Part shown: positions 1 to 8,303 of the stretch, one piece after another
Numbering within the stretch: position 1 is the first letter of the stretch
Layout: each line of letters begins with the position of its first letter
Source of the DNA: Prolixibacteraceae bacterium
GTDB taxonomy: Bacteria > Bacteroidota > Bacteroidia > Bacteroidales > Prolixibacteraceae
Reading direction: 5' to 3'
Assembly (NCBI GenBank): GCA_017998095.1
Contig: JAGODU010000087.1
Location: forward strand, 1 to 17,169
Length of the DNA: 17,169 bases
The notes under the pieces: generated by a model
What the model was told of the DNA's origin: nothing
Seen by the model: only the letters and a program-made list of their open reading frames with translations
Databases searched by the model: none
Translations under genes and position numbers: made by a program

Positions 1-9
1 ATATTAATA

Positions 10-17
10 TAATTTTG
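10..17 (+). promoter_or_regulatory. Possible Bacteroidota -7 box
   Basis: TAATTTTG is an exact match to the Bacteroidota sigma-ABfr -7 consensus TAnnTTTG, 40 bp upstream of the membrane-protein start at 58. The matching -33 element would lie left of the window and cannot be checked. A start site about 6 nt downstream would fall inside the hairpin at 17-44, so transcripts would begin with part of that stem. In AT-rich DNA an 8-mer with two free positions arises often by chance. Confidence 0.25.
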
Positions 18-51
18 AGGGTGTCTGAATGTTAAGACACCCTCTTTTTTT
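17..51 (+). terminator. Rho-independent terminator of an upstream gene
   Basis: A perfect 10-bp stem (17-26 with 35-44, starting GAGGGTGTCT) closes an 8-nt loop and is followed by seven T (45-51), all on the plus strand. This is a textbook intrinsic terminator, presumably for a gene left of the window. It ends only 6 nt before the ATG at 58, so it may also act as a leader hairpin or attenuator for that gene. Confidence 0.8.
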
Positions 52-57
52 AAAATA

Positions 58-1842
58 ATGAATAAATTCAAAGTCATTTGTAAATACTATAAATACCCGA
101 TAATATCCGGTATTATTACTTTTTTATTCTTTATTACATTTAACAAGTATCATCTTACATTCAGGGAACAATTCCAATTGTTTCAGGATACTCCGGAATA
201 CTTCATTTCATTCTTAAAACTACCGGGAGGTATATCAGGTTATATTGGCGAATTCCTTACACAATTCTTTCTGTTTCCGGTTGCCGGTGCATTAATAATA
301 TCATTCTTTATTATACACTTACACCTTTTTACGATATTGATTTTACAAAAGGTAAATCAAAGCCAGAGTATAATACCTCTTACATTTATTCCTGCTTTGG
401 TTTATGCAACGATGTTTACAGATAGTTTCTATCCACTGGCCGGAATAATTGGTTTTACTTTAACTCTTGCATCGATTGTATTATATCTGAACATTAAAAG
501 TATTATAAGCAGGCTTGTATCAGGATTATTTATTGTTCCGTTTTTGTACTTCATTTCCGGAGGAAGTGCCCTTGTTTTTGTTACTTCAGCAATAATCTTT
601 GAATTGATTTTTATTAAAAATGAAAAAGCAAAGCACCCTCGTAGTGTATTAATAATACCTGTTTATGCATTGGTATTGATTATATTTATATTTACTATTC
701 CTTCAATATTAAGACATTCATATTTGCATGTACCATATACAGAGGCTTTAATTTCAGACTATTATTATGATTTAAAAGCAAAAATACCTGCTTCATTATG
801 GATTTTATTTGCTTTAATTCCAATGTTGATTATTGTATTTTCAATTATAAGGATTAAAGAAAAAAACAAACTCTCTGCAACAATAATATTCAGTGTTATT
901 ACAGTTTTGATTATCCTCTGGCAATCAAAGATAAGCTATAACCCAAATGCTGAAGAAGTAATGCAGTATGATCATCATGCCCGCAGGTTTGAATGGGAAA
1001 AGATAATAAAACATGCAGAAAAGCATCCTCCAAGGAATAACCTTTCGCTTTCTATGCTAAATCTTTCATTGGCAAAAACGAACCGATTATCAAGTGATTT
1101 GTTTAAATACAGGCAAAACGGAACAGAAGGCTTGTTTTTAAATATGAAAAATGAGAATGTTGAAACAATGATGGGTAATGAGATACTGTTTCATTTGGGA
1201 TTTATGAATGCTGCTCAGCAATACGCTTTTGTGAGTACTGAGACCACTGCCGGCATGCAGAAGAGTGCAAGGTCAATACAACGGCTTGTTGAAACAAATC
1301 TAATCAATGAAAATTATAACGTAGCATCTAAATATCTTTACCTGCTGGAGAATACCTTCTTTTATAAAAAATGGGCTAAAAGTGCCCGGAATTTAATTGA
1401 TAATCCTGAACTAATAGCTCAGCACCCTGTATGGTCTGAAATGAAAAAGTTGTCAATTAAAAACGACTTCTTTTTCAATATAAAAGAAATTGAAAACGCT
1501 TTAAAAATTATGCTTGATGAGCATCCGGCCAACAGAATGGCTTTTGAATATATGATGACTTATTATCTTTTGAATAAAGACCTCAACAGTTTTATGAATA
1601 ATCTGTACAGGATTGACAAAATCAATTATGCGCAAATGCCTGTAATATATCAGGAAGCAGCTCTTTTTGCTATTAGTCTGATAAACAAGCAGCCTGATGC
1701 AGTAGAAAACTTTCCTGTATCTCAGGAAGTAAAAACAAAAATGAGGGCTTATGCCGATATATATACATCATCGGTAAGCGCTGAAGAAAAATTGAAGGAT
1801 AAATACTCTTCGACTTTCTGGTATTATTTTCACTTTAAATAA
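58..1842 (+). CDS. Polytopic membrane protein with C-terminal helical domain (DUF6057-like), copy 1
   Basis: The product is a 594-residue inner-membrane protein of unknown function. Residues about 14-290 hold roughly nine hydrophobic segments. The first is followed by a loop with a conserved PGG motif (LKLPGGISGY), and PVAGAL lies in the second. Residues 300-594 are soluble and helix-rich with TPR-like character; nine spans from a cytoplasmic N-terminus would put this part in the periplasm. It ends in the aromatic motif FWYYFHF. The gene at 15433-17169 is a clear paralog sharing PGG, PVAGAL, GLFLN and the (F/Y)WYY(F/L)H tail. The next gene, a heme-motif propeller lipoprotein, starts 10 bp downstream, so the two are surely co-transcribed. 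From memory this resembles Pfam DUF6057, a Bacteroidota family; that name needs a profile search. The ATG at 58 fits the N-terminal basic residues plus first helix, though no ribosome-binding site is seen and a terminator sits just upstream. Confidence 0.85.
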   Translation: MNKFKVICKYYKYPIISGIITFLFFITFNKYHLTFREQFQLFQDTPEYFISFLKLPGGISGYIGEFLTQFFLFPVAGALIISFFIIHLHLFTILILQKVNQSQSIIPLTFIPALVYATMFTDSFYPLAGIIGFTLTLASIVLYLNIKSIISRLVSGLFIVPFLYFISGGSALVFVTSAIIFELIFIKNEKAKHPRSVLIIPVYALVLIIFIFTIPSILRHSYLHVPYTEALISDYYYDLKAKIPASLWILFALIPMLIIVFSIIRIKEKNKLSATIIFSVITVLIILWQSKISYNPNAEEVMQYDHHARRFEWEKIIKHAEKHPPRNNLSLSMLNLSLAKTNRLSSDLFKYRQNGTEGLFLNMKNENVETMMGNEILFHLGFMNAAQQYAFVSTETTAGMQKSARSIQRLVETNLINENYNVASKYLYLLENTFFYKKWAKSARNLIDNPELIAQHPVWSEMKKLSIKNDFFFNIKEIENALKIMLDEHPANRMAFEYMMTYYLLNKDLNSFMNNLYRIDKINYAQMPVIYQEAALFAISLINKQPDAVENFPVSQEVKTKMRAYADIYTSSVSAEEKLKDKYSSTFWYYFHFK

Positions 1843-1852
1843 TCAAGGATAA

Positions 1853-3322
1853 ATGAAAATTGAAAAATTTAAAATATATCACATTATTGTTTTGTTTCTT
1901 TTGGTATTAGTAATACATGGATGTGAAAATAAAATTAAATCAGTTGCCCGTTCAGAAGAATTGCCTGTTATATATCCTGATTACCAAAATGTGACAATAC
2001 CTTCAAATATTTCTCCCTTAAATTTCAAAGTCAAAGATTCATCGAATAAGATAATAGTTGAATTAAAGTATAAAGAGAATAAAATAAAAGTCTCCGGGAA
2101 TGGAAAAATAGATATTCCTATAAAGAAATGGAGAAAATTGCTGAACGAAAGCAAAGGAGATTCAATTACAGTAACAGTTTTTGAAAAAAAATTAAACTCA
2201 TGGAAACAATACAAAAGTTTTCCAATATATGTAAGCAATTATGAAATCGATTCCCATTTAGTATATCGGTTAATTGCTCCCGGTTATGAAAACTGGAGCA
2301 AGATGGGAATATACCAGCGTGACCTTACTGATTTCAAACAAAAGGCAGTAATTGAAAATACTCTGATTCCCGGTTCATGTGTAAACTGCCATTCATATAG
2401 AATGAATGACCCCGGTAAAATGATGTTTCACTTAAGGGCACCAAACGGCAGTACTTTTATAATTGATCAGGATAAGATAAAAAGTCTGGATTTGCGAAGT
2501 GATAAACTCATTGCTAACTGCGTTTATCCTTACTGGCATCCATCGGGAAATTACATTGCATTTTCAGTGAATAAAGTTTCCCAGGCTTTTCATTCTTCTA
2601 AAGAAAAACGGATAGAAGTAATCGACAGCAAATCAGATATAGTAGTAATAGATATAATAAACGATAAAATTATAACTTCAGATTTAATAACAACAGATAC
2701 TGAGTTTGAGACATTCCCCTGCTTCTCACCTGACGGGAAATATCTTTATTACACTTCTGCTGTTAAAAAGGAAATACCTGCTGAGTATAATCAAATCAGG
2801 TACAATCTTAAAAGAATTTCATTTATTCCCGAAACCGGGACATTTGGTAACAAGACTGAAATGATTATCAATGCCGATTCTTTAGGCAAATCGATTTCAT
2901 TTCCACGAGTTTCACCGGATGGCAGGTACCTGATGTTTACAATGGCTGATTACGGCAACTTTACCATCTGGCATAAAGAAGCCGATTTGTACGTTTTGGA
3001 TTTACAGGAAAAGAAGTACTATCCACTGAAAGAAGCTAACAGCACTGATGCTGAGAGTTATCATTCATGGTCGTCTGATTCCCGGTGGTTTGCTTTTGGA
3101 AGCAGAAGAGATGATGGTCTTTATACAAGGCCGTATATTTCGTTCTTTGATGAAACAGGAAAGCAGGGCAAGCCTTTTTTAATTCCTCAGAAAGATCCTG
3201 ATTTCTATACTTCTTTATTGTTTTCATTTAATATACCTGAACTTGTTAAAGGGGAAACAAATGTCAATCATTTAGACGTTGAAAGAAAAACATTAAAAGG
3301 CAAGCCGGACAAAGTTCATTAA
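1853..3322 (+). CDS. Lipoprotein with c-type heme motif and PD40 beta-propeller, copy 1
   Basis: A 489-residue lipoprotein: basic N-terminus, hydrophobic core, then the lipobox IHGC with lipidated Cys24. Residues about 35-135 look like an all-beta domain beginning with the PDY..V.IPSNI.PLNF motif shared with its paralog. C176-V-N-C179-H180 is a c-type heme attachment motif (CxxCH), followed by FHLRA. Residues about 220-430 contain four PD40/TolB-like blades: YWHPSGNYIAF, FSPDGKYLYY, VSPDGRYLMF and WSSDSRWFAF. Heme attachment implies export and a cytochrome c maturation system elsewhere in the genome. An AAGGA sequence (1845-1849) lies 3 nt before the ATG, an unusually good Shine-Dalgarno for this group. 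The gene follows the membrane protein after 10 bp and has a paralog at 13925-15436 beside a paralogous partner. Redox or heme-sensing roles are possible; the substrate is unknown. Similar proteins are often named 'TolB-like' or 'cytochrome c biosynthesis protein', without experimental support that I know of. Confidence 0.85.
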   Translation: MKIEKFKIYHIIVLFLLVLVIHGCENKIKSVARSEELPVIYPDYQNVTIPSNISPLNFKVKDSSNKIIVELKYKENKIKVSGNGKIDIPIKKWRKLLNESKGDSITVTVFEKKLNSWKQYKSFPIYVSNYEIDSHLVYRLIAPGYENWSKMGIYQRDLTDFKQKAVIENTLIPGSCVNCHSYRMNDPGKMMFHLRAPNGSTFIIDQDKIKSLDLRSDKLIANCVYPYWHPSGNYIAFSVNKVSQAFHSSKEKRIEVIDSKSDIVVIDIINDKIITSDLITTDTEFETFPCFSPDGKYLYYTSAVKKEIPAEYNQIRYNLKRISFIPETGTFGNKTEMIINADSLGKSISFPRVSPDGRYLMFTMADYGNFTIWHKEADLYVLDLQEKKYYPLKEANSTDAESYHSWSSDSRWFAFGSRRDDGLYTRPYISFFDETGKQGKPFLIPQKDPDFYTSLLFSFNIPELVKGETNVNHLDVERKTLKGKPDKVH

Positions 3323-3413
3323 TTCATTTCAAACACTACTTTAATGATGAATTTTATCATGAAATCATTTGTAATTACACTTAATTTTACAGAAAAATAA
3401 AAATTATAATACT

Positions 3414-5519
3414 ATGAAAACCAATTCACTATTAATCTTACTGCTAGCAATTATGATAACATCATGTAGTCAGAAAAAAACTGAAACAGAGAATCCATTT
3501 TTCTCTGAATACAACACACCATTTAATGTTCCCCCGTTTGACAAAATTCAAAATGCACATTACATACCTGCTTTTGAGCAAGGTATAAAAGAGCATGATG
3601 CTGAATTGGAAAAAATCATCAATAATGCTGAAGAACCAAGCTTTTCAAATACAATTGAAGCACTTGAATATTCAGGAAAACTACTTAATAAAGTATCTTC
3701 AGTATTTTTTAATTTGAATGAATCCAATACTTCAGATGAAATGCAGGAGATTGCAAGGAACATAATGCCTCAGTTGTCGCAGCACAGTGATGCAATTCTG
3801 TTGAATGACAAGCTATTCCAAAGAGTTAAGTCATTGTATGACAAGAAAGAGCAGTTAGGCCTTAACCCTGAGCAGATGAAGCTGTTGGATGAAACATATA
3901 AAAGTTTTATCCGCAACGGTGCAAATCTAAATGAAGAGCAAAAGGAGAAGATGAAAAAGATAAACGAAGAGTTATCATTATTATCATTGAAATTTGGTGA
4001 AAATCTGTTGGCTGAAACTAACGACTTCAAACTTACTATTGACAATAAGGAAGATCTTGCAGGATTACCTGAATCTGTAATATCAGGAGCAGCTGAAGAA
4101 TCAGGAGTTGAAGGCAAATGGGTATTTACACTTCAAAAGCCAAGCTGGATTCCTTTCCTTCAGTATTCAGAAAAAAGAGACCTGAGGGAAAAACTTTATA
4201 AAGCAATGTATAATCGCGGCAACAATAATAATCAAAACGACAATAAAGAAATCATTAAAAAAACAATAACCCTGCGCACTGAAAGGGCAAAACTATTAGG
4301 ATTTGAAAACCATGCTGCATATACACTTGATGATTGTATGGCAAAGACCCCGGAGAAAGTTTATGAATTGCTTTATAAACTCTGGGAACCTGCTATTAAA
4401 AATGCCAAAAAAGAAGCTGCCGATATGCAGGCAATGATTAATAAGGAAGGTGGAAAGTTCAAGCTTGAAAGCTGGGACTGGTGGTATTATGCAGAGAAAA
4501 TCAGAAAAGAAAAATATGATCTTGATGATTCTCAGTTAAGACCATATTTTGAATTGAATAATGTCAGAAACGGTGCTTTCACACTTGCCAACAAACTATA
4601 TGGAATTAACTTCACTGAAGTAAACAACCTTCCGCTTCCCCACCCTGAAGCAAAGGCTTTTGAAGTTAAAGATGAAGACGGCTCTCACATCGGATTAATA
4701 TATGTTGATTATTTCCCACGGGAAAGTAAAAGAGGCGGAGCATGGATGGATGCACTCCAAAGCCAGTACAGAACAAAGGAAGGAAAGAACATACCTCCTG
4801 TTATTGTTAATATTGGAAATTTTTCAAAACCAACAGGAGACATGCCTGCTTTGTTAAGCTGGGATGATGTAACAACTTTATTTCATGAATTTGGTCATGG
4901 CTTGCACGGACTACTTTCAGATTGCACATATGAAAGTCTGGGCGGAACTTCTGTTCCAAGAGATTTTGTAGAGTTACCTTCTCAGATAATGGAAAACTGG
5001 TGCAGCCAGCCTGAAATGCTTAAGCTATATGCAAAGCATTATAAAACAGGAGAAGTTATTCCTCAAGAGTTAATAGATAAGATTATAGCTTCAAAGAAAT
5101 TCAATCAGGGCTTTGAAACAGTAGAATATCTTGCTGCTTCTATACTTGACATGGATTACCACACTTTAATAACAGGAGAAGCACCTGATGTAACGAAATT
5201 CGAAGAAGAATGTATGAACAGAATAGGTTTAATCAGTGAAATCATACCTCGATATAAATCTACCTATTTCAATCATATATGGGGTGGTGGCTATTCAGCA
5301 GGATATTACAGCTATATCTGGGCTGAAGTACTTGATGCCGATGCATTCCAGGCTTTTATTGAATCGGGTAATATTTTCAACAGAGAAATAGGAAATTCAT
5401 TCCGCAAGAATATAATTTCAAGAGGCGGAACTGAAGATGCTATGACAATGTATTTGAAATTCAGAGGAAAAGAACCGGCAATTGAACCCCTGCTCAAGAA
5501 AAGAGGATTAATAGATTAA
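3414..5519 (+). CDS. dcp: M3-family peptidyl-dipeptidase (Dcp-like) lipoprotein
   Basis: A zinc metallopeptidase of family M3, expected to release C-terminal dipeptides from oligopeptides in the periplasm. The N-terminus is a lipoprotein signal with lipobox ITSC (Cys18), so it is membrane-anchored, unlike the unanchored E. coli enzyme. The catalytic motif H491-E492-F-G-H495 is followed by E520 in DFVELPSQ, the expected third zinc ligand at the family spacing. Near the C-terminus GYYSYIWAEVLDAD carries the conserved active-site tyrosine region. At 701 residues it is full length for Dcp. A 91-bp gap separates it from the upstream heme-lipoprotein gene with no clear terminator, so read-through is possible. 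Its stop lies 10 bp from the stop of convergent buk. Family assignment is firm; peptidyl-dipeptidase rather than oligopeptidase A activity is inferred from overall resemblance. Confidence 0.95.
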   Translation: MKTNSLLILLLAIMITSCSQKKTETENPFFSEYNTPFNVPPFDKIQNAHYIPAFEQGIKEHDAELEKIINNAEEPSFSNTIEALEYSGKLLNKVSSVFFNLNESNTSDEMQEIARNIMPQLSQHSDAILLNDKLFQRVKSLYDKKEQLGLNPEQMKLLDETYKSFIRNGANLNEEQKEKMKKINEELSLLSLKFGENLLAETNDFKLTIDNKEDLAGLPESVISGAAEESGVEGKWVFTLQKPSWIPFLQYSEKRDLREKLYKAMYNRGNNNNQNDNKEIIKKTITLRTERAKLLGFENHAAYTLDDCMAKTPEKVYELLYKLWEPAIKNAKKEAADMQAMINKEGGKFKLESWDWWYYAEKIRKEKYDLDDSQLRPYFELNNVRNGAFTLANKLYGINFTEVNNLPLPHPEAKAFEVKDEDGSHIGLIYVDYFPRESKRGGAWMDALQSQYRTKEGKNIPPVIVNIGNFSKPTGDMPALLSWDDVTTLFHEFGHGLHGLLSDCTYESLGGTSVPRDFVELPSQIMENWCSQPEMLKLYAKHYKTGEVIPQELIDKIIASKKFNQGFETVEYLAASILDMDYHTLITGEAPDVTKFEEECMNRIGLISEIIPRYKSTYFNHIWGGGYSAGYYSYIWAEVLDADAFQAFIESGNIFNREIGNSFRKNIISRGGTEDAMTMYLKFRGKEPAIEPLLKKRGLID

Positions 5520-5529
5520 GGAACAATAT

Positions 5530-6603
5530 TTAATGGGGGTACTTTTTAACTAAAAGTTCCCCCTTTAACATCATATTTGCATTCATTGCCATTGCAGCCA
5601 TTTCATCTTCACCGGGATAAACGGCAATTTCAGCCAGAAAACCTATTCTTTCCTTTATTTTTTCTATTACCAAACTGCCATAGGCTATTCCTCCGGTCAA
5701 AATAACAGCATCAACATTGCCTTTTAAAACAGCCGACATTTCAGCAATTGCTTTTGAAACCTGATAAACAAAAGCATCCAGATAAAACATAAAACCCTCT
5801 TCCCCATCGACTGCGGCATTAACAATTTCCAGCATACTGTTTGTATTAAGATAAGCTACCATTCCACCCTCACCGTTTACCATCTGCTTCATTTCATCTT
5901 CGGTAAAATTACCGCAGTAACATGCTTCAATCAGCTGGCCTGCAGGTAATGTGCCACTTCTTTCCGGACTGAATGGACCTTCGCCGTCAAGGGCATTATT
6001 GACATCTACAACTCTGCCTTTTACATGAGCACCAATGGAAACGCCGCCTCCCATGTGAGCTATTATCAGGTTAAGGTCATTGTAATCTCTTGAAACAGAA
6101 CGCGCATACAACCTGGCAACAGCTTTCTGATTCAATGCATGAAAAATCGATCTTCTTTCAAAACGGGGATGGCCTGATACTCTTGCTACCGGATCAAGTT
6201 CATCAGTTACAACCGGATCAGCAATATAGGCTTTGGCACCGGGAATTCCCTTAGCAATGGAATGAGCAAGCAATGGTCCAAGGTTAGAAGCGTGCTGTCC
6301 GAATATTCCTTTGCGCACATGAGTCAACATTCTGTCATCTACCTCATATACACCTGACTCTAAAGGATAAGTCAAGCCTCCCCTGCCCATTATTATTTTA
6401 ATCTCATTAATATCTATACCCTCTATTTCCAGAGTTCCTTCAATAAGATCCTTTCTGAATTCAAACTGAGAAATTATATTGGGATACAAAATCAATTCGT
6501 CAAGAAAATGCCTGATTGTATTGGTGAAAATACATTCTTCACCCTCAAAAACAGCAATCTTTGTAGATGTAGAACCGGGATTAATGACTAATATCTTTTC
6601 CAT
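5530..6603 (-). CDS. buk: Butyrate kinase
   Basis: Converts butyryl-phosphate and ADP to butyrate and ATP in the cytoplasm, the last step of the Ptb-Buk route; branched-chain acyl phosphates may also be substrates. It belongs to the acetokinase (ASKHA) family. Diagnostic features are the N-terminal phosphate loop INPGSTSTK (residues 7-15), the central HMGGGVSIGAH motif, the DGEGPFSPERSGTLP block typical of butyrate kinases, and the C-terminal nucleotide-binding VILTGGIAYG. The length of 357 residues is normal for the family. It follows ptb on the minus strand after 18 bp, so the two form an operon. Its last ten codons overlap the hairpin that probably terminates dcp. Branched-chain acid kinase is the only serious alternative, and sequence alone does not separate the two. 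Confidence 0.95.
   Translation of the reverse strand: MEKILVINPGSTSTKIAVFEGEECIFTNTIRHFLDELILYPNIISQFEFRKDLIEGTLEIEGIDINEIKIIMGRGGLTYPLESGVYEVDDRMLTHVRKGIFGQHASNLGPLLAHSIAKGIPGAKAYIADPVVTDELDPVARVSGHPRFERRSIFHALNQKAVARLYARSVSRDYNDLNLIIAHMGGGVSIGAHVKGRVVDVNNALDGEGPFSPERSGTLPAGQLIEACYCGNFTEDEMKQMVNGEGGMVAYLNTNSMLEIVNAAVDGEEGFMFYLDAFVYQVSKAIAEMSAVLKGNVDAVILTGGIAYGSLVIEKIKERIGFLAEIAVYPGEDEMAAMAMNANMMLKGELLVKKYPH
5535..5566 (+). terminator. Terminator of dcp embedded in the 3' end of buk
   Basis: GGGGG-T-ACTTTT (5535-5546) pairs with AAAAGT-T-CCCCC (5552-5563), with one T/T mismatch and a 5-nt loop, followed by TTT. It starts 15 nt after the dcp stop codon. The hairpin lies wholly within the last codons of convergent buk (residues GELLVKKYPH). 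The T-tract is short, so efficiency is uncertain. On the minus strand an AT-rich stretch follows, so it might act in both directions. Confidence 0.6.
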
Positions 6604-6621
6604 TTTCGTATGAAAATATAT

Positions 6622-7524
6622 CTATCCTAATAATGCTGCCAAAGCTATTGAATTCAGCTTTGTTTGTATCGTATCACCTCTTGATGAAAGGATAACAGGA
6701 ACCTTTGTACCAACAAGTATAGCAGCAGTTTCAGCATTACAAAATTTTGTATTTACCTTATAGAACACATTCCCTGATTCAATATTTGGGAACAAAAGGC
6801 AGTCGGCATCACCTGCAACCGGAGAAATAAAATTTTTAATTTCAACAGACTCAGGATCTATTGCCAAATCAAGTGCCATCGGACCGTCACATAGTGAATC
6901 GGGAAATCTGCCATTCTCCCAAAGCTTCTTAAGCTCATTTGCATCAAGAGTTGCCTGCATACGCTGAGAAACTTTTTCACTTGCTGCAAGAAAAGCAACC
7001 TTAGGAATTTGAATTCCAAGCTTATGTGCAACATCAATTAAATATTCAGTCATTCTGACCTTTTGCTCCAGCGTAGGAAGCGGTATAACAGCTACATCTG
7101 AAACAATTAGCGGCTTGGGGTAACTTTTATTCAATATCACGGTTACATGAGAAAGTAAAGAACCCTCTTCAAGAAGACCTGTATCTTTTCTTAAAATCGA
7201 CTTCACATAGACATCAGTACTGATCAAACCTTTCATTATTAGATCAGCTCCACCTTTTGATGCAATCTCAACAGCAGTATCAACAGCTGACTGCTCATCA
7301 GGGCAATCAATTATTTCAAACTTGTTTACATCAATCCTGCAGGTCGTACATTCTGATTCAATTAAATCTTTTCTCCCGGTAATTTTTACTGTAACCAAAT
7401 TATTATCAAACGCATTGCTGACCGCCTCAAGCGTATGATTATCTGTTCCATTGGCTACGACTAATCTGCGTTTGCCCCTTTCTGATAGTGTTTTGAATAA
7501 AGAATTAAAGTCAGAAATTATCAT
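6622..7524 (-). CDS. ptb: Phosphate butyryltransferase
   Basis: Transfers the butyryl group from CoA to phosphate, giving butyryl-phosphate for the kinase encoded directly downstream. The 300-residue length is that of Ptb rather than the longer phosphate acetyltransferases. Family motifs include RRLVVANGTDNHTLEAV near the N-terminus, ADLIMKGLISTDV in the middle, the KVAFLAASEKVSQ segment, CDGPMALDLAI, and GDADCLLFPNIESGN near the C-terminus. It is the first gene of a ptb-buk operon, divergent from the TatD-like gene across 101 bp that should hold both promoters. No perfect TAnnTTTG box is found on the minus strand there. With buk it indicates fermentative production of butyrate or branched-chain acids with ATP gain. 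Confidence 0.95.
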   Translation of the reverse strand: MIISDFNSLFKTLSERGKRRLVVANGTDNHTLEAVSNAFDNNLVTVKITGRKDLIESECTTCRIDVNKFEIIDCPDEQSAVDTAVEIASKGGADLIMKGLISTDVYVKSILRKDTGLLEEGSLLSHVTVILNKSYPKPLIVSDVAVIPLPTLEQKVRMTEYLIDVAHKLGIQIPKVAFLAASEKVSQRMQATLDANELKKLWENGRFPDSLCDGPMALDLAIDPESVEIKNFISPVAGDADCLLFPNIESGNVFYKVNTKFCNAETAAILVGTKVPVILSSRGDTIQTKLNSIALAALLG

Positions 7525-7625
7525 ATAGAAATTTTATATTAAAATATGTCATTTTTAAGGAAATTACAACCGGTTTTAGTCATCTTTTGTTACATTTAAA
7601 ATGATACTTTTAATAAACCATTAAG

Positions 7626-8282
7626 ATGTCAGTTTACATTGATATACATTCCCATAAATTTCCATCATTTGATGAGGAAACAATAACTGTCAGGAATGTT
7701 ATTTTACCCGATGAAGACATCCCTGCAACAAATTATTTTTCTGCAGGCTTTCACCCATGGCATGCCGGAAAGGTAAAAACTGAAGTTATTGAAGAAAAAC
7801 TTACTACTATAGCCAATCTCAATAATTGTATAGCTATTGGTGAATGTGGTATTGACAGGTCAACTGAAATTCCTGTAGAACTGCAAATCAAGGAATTTAA
7901 AATTCATATTTCTGTTGCTGAAAAATCAGGCAAACCAATTGTCATACATTGTGTAAGGGCATACTCTGATTTAATGCAGGTTTTAAAAGCATCGAAATTC
8001 AGTTATCCTGTTATACTGCACAATTATAACGGGAACAAATTTCAAACAAAACAACTTTTGAAATATAACTGCTATTTTTCATTTGGAGAACCATTATTTT
8101 TAAAAAACAAAACAGCCGATATTGTTCAACACATCCCTGCAAACAGGATTTTCCTTGAAACTGATGAGTCTAATTTTTCAATTGGAGAAATGTACTCCTC
8201 AGCTGCAATCATGCTTAAAATGGAAGAAAAAGAGCTGAAATCAATAGTGTTTGAGAACTTCAAATCACTTGGAATAAAATAG
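7626..8282 (+). CDS. TatD-family metal-dependent hydrolase (short form)
   Basis: A 218-residue amidohydrolase-fold protein of the TatD family, whose members are metal-dependent DNases or hydrolases. The metal ligand set is visible: H8 and H10 in DIHSHKF, E73 in IGECGID, H108 in VIHC, H132 in LHNYN, and D180 in ETDES. FHPWHAGK is the usual GxHPW-type segment. It is about 40 residues shorter than typical TatD/YcfH proteins, but all ligands are kept, so it looks like a compact form common in Bacteroidota, not a truncation. It stands alone: divergent from ptb, and convergent with the OmpA-like gene, whose stop is 21 bp away with no hairpin between. The in vivo substrate is unknown. Confidence 0.88.
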   Translation: MSVYIDIHSHKFPSFDEETITVRNVILPDEDIPATNYFSAGFHPWHAGKVKTEVIEEKLTTIANLNNCIAIGECGIDRSTEIPVELQIKEFKIHISVAEKSGKPIVIHCVRAYSDLMQVLKASKFSYPVILHNYNGNKFQTKQLLKYNCYFSFGEPLFLKNKTADIVQHIPANRIFLETDESNFSIGEMYSSAAIMLKMEEKELKSIVFENFKSLGIK

Positions 8283-8303
8283 TCAGATTGAGTACAATTT
8301 CGG

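Noticed and set aside
1981..2238. 85-codon minus-strand frame inside the first heme-propeller gene
   Set aside because: Antisense shadow of a conserved coding region, with no start context or homology signal.
3344..3360. Small hairpin ATGAT...ATCAT after the first heme-propeller gene
   Set aside because: Only 5 AT-rich base pairs and no T-tract; too weak to call a terminator.
3770..4117. 115-codon minus-strand frame inside dcp
   Set aside because: It lies wholly antisense to a well-supported M3 peptidase, is Ser/Phe/Asn-rich as expected of a mirror frame, and shows no recognisable domain.
7586..7612. TTTG (7586-7589) and TACTTTTA (7605-7612) as a promoter of the TatD-like gene
   Set aside because: Spacing of 15 nt is shorter than the usual 19-21, and the -7 box lacks its final G; not strong enough to list.
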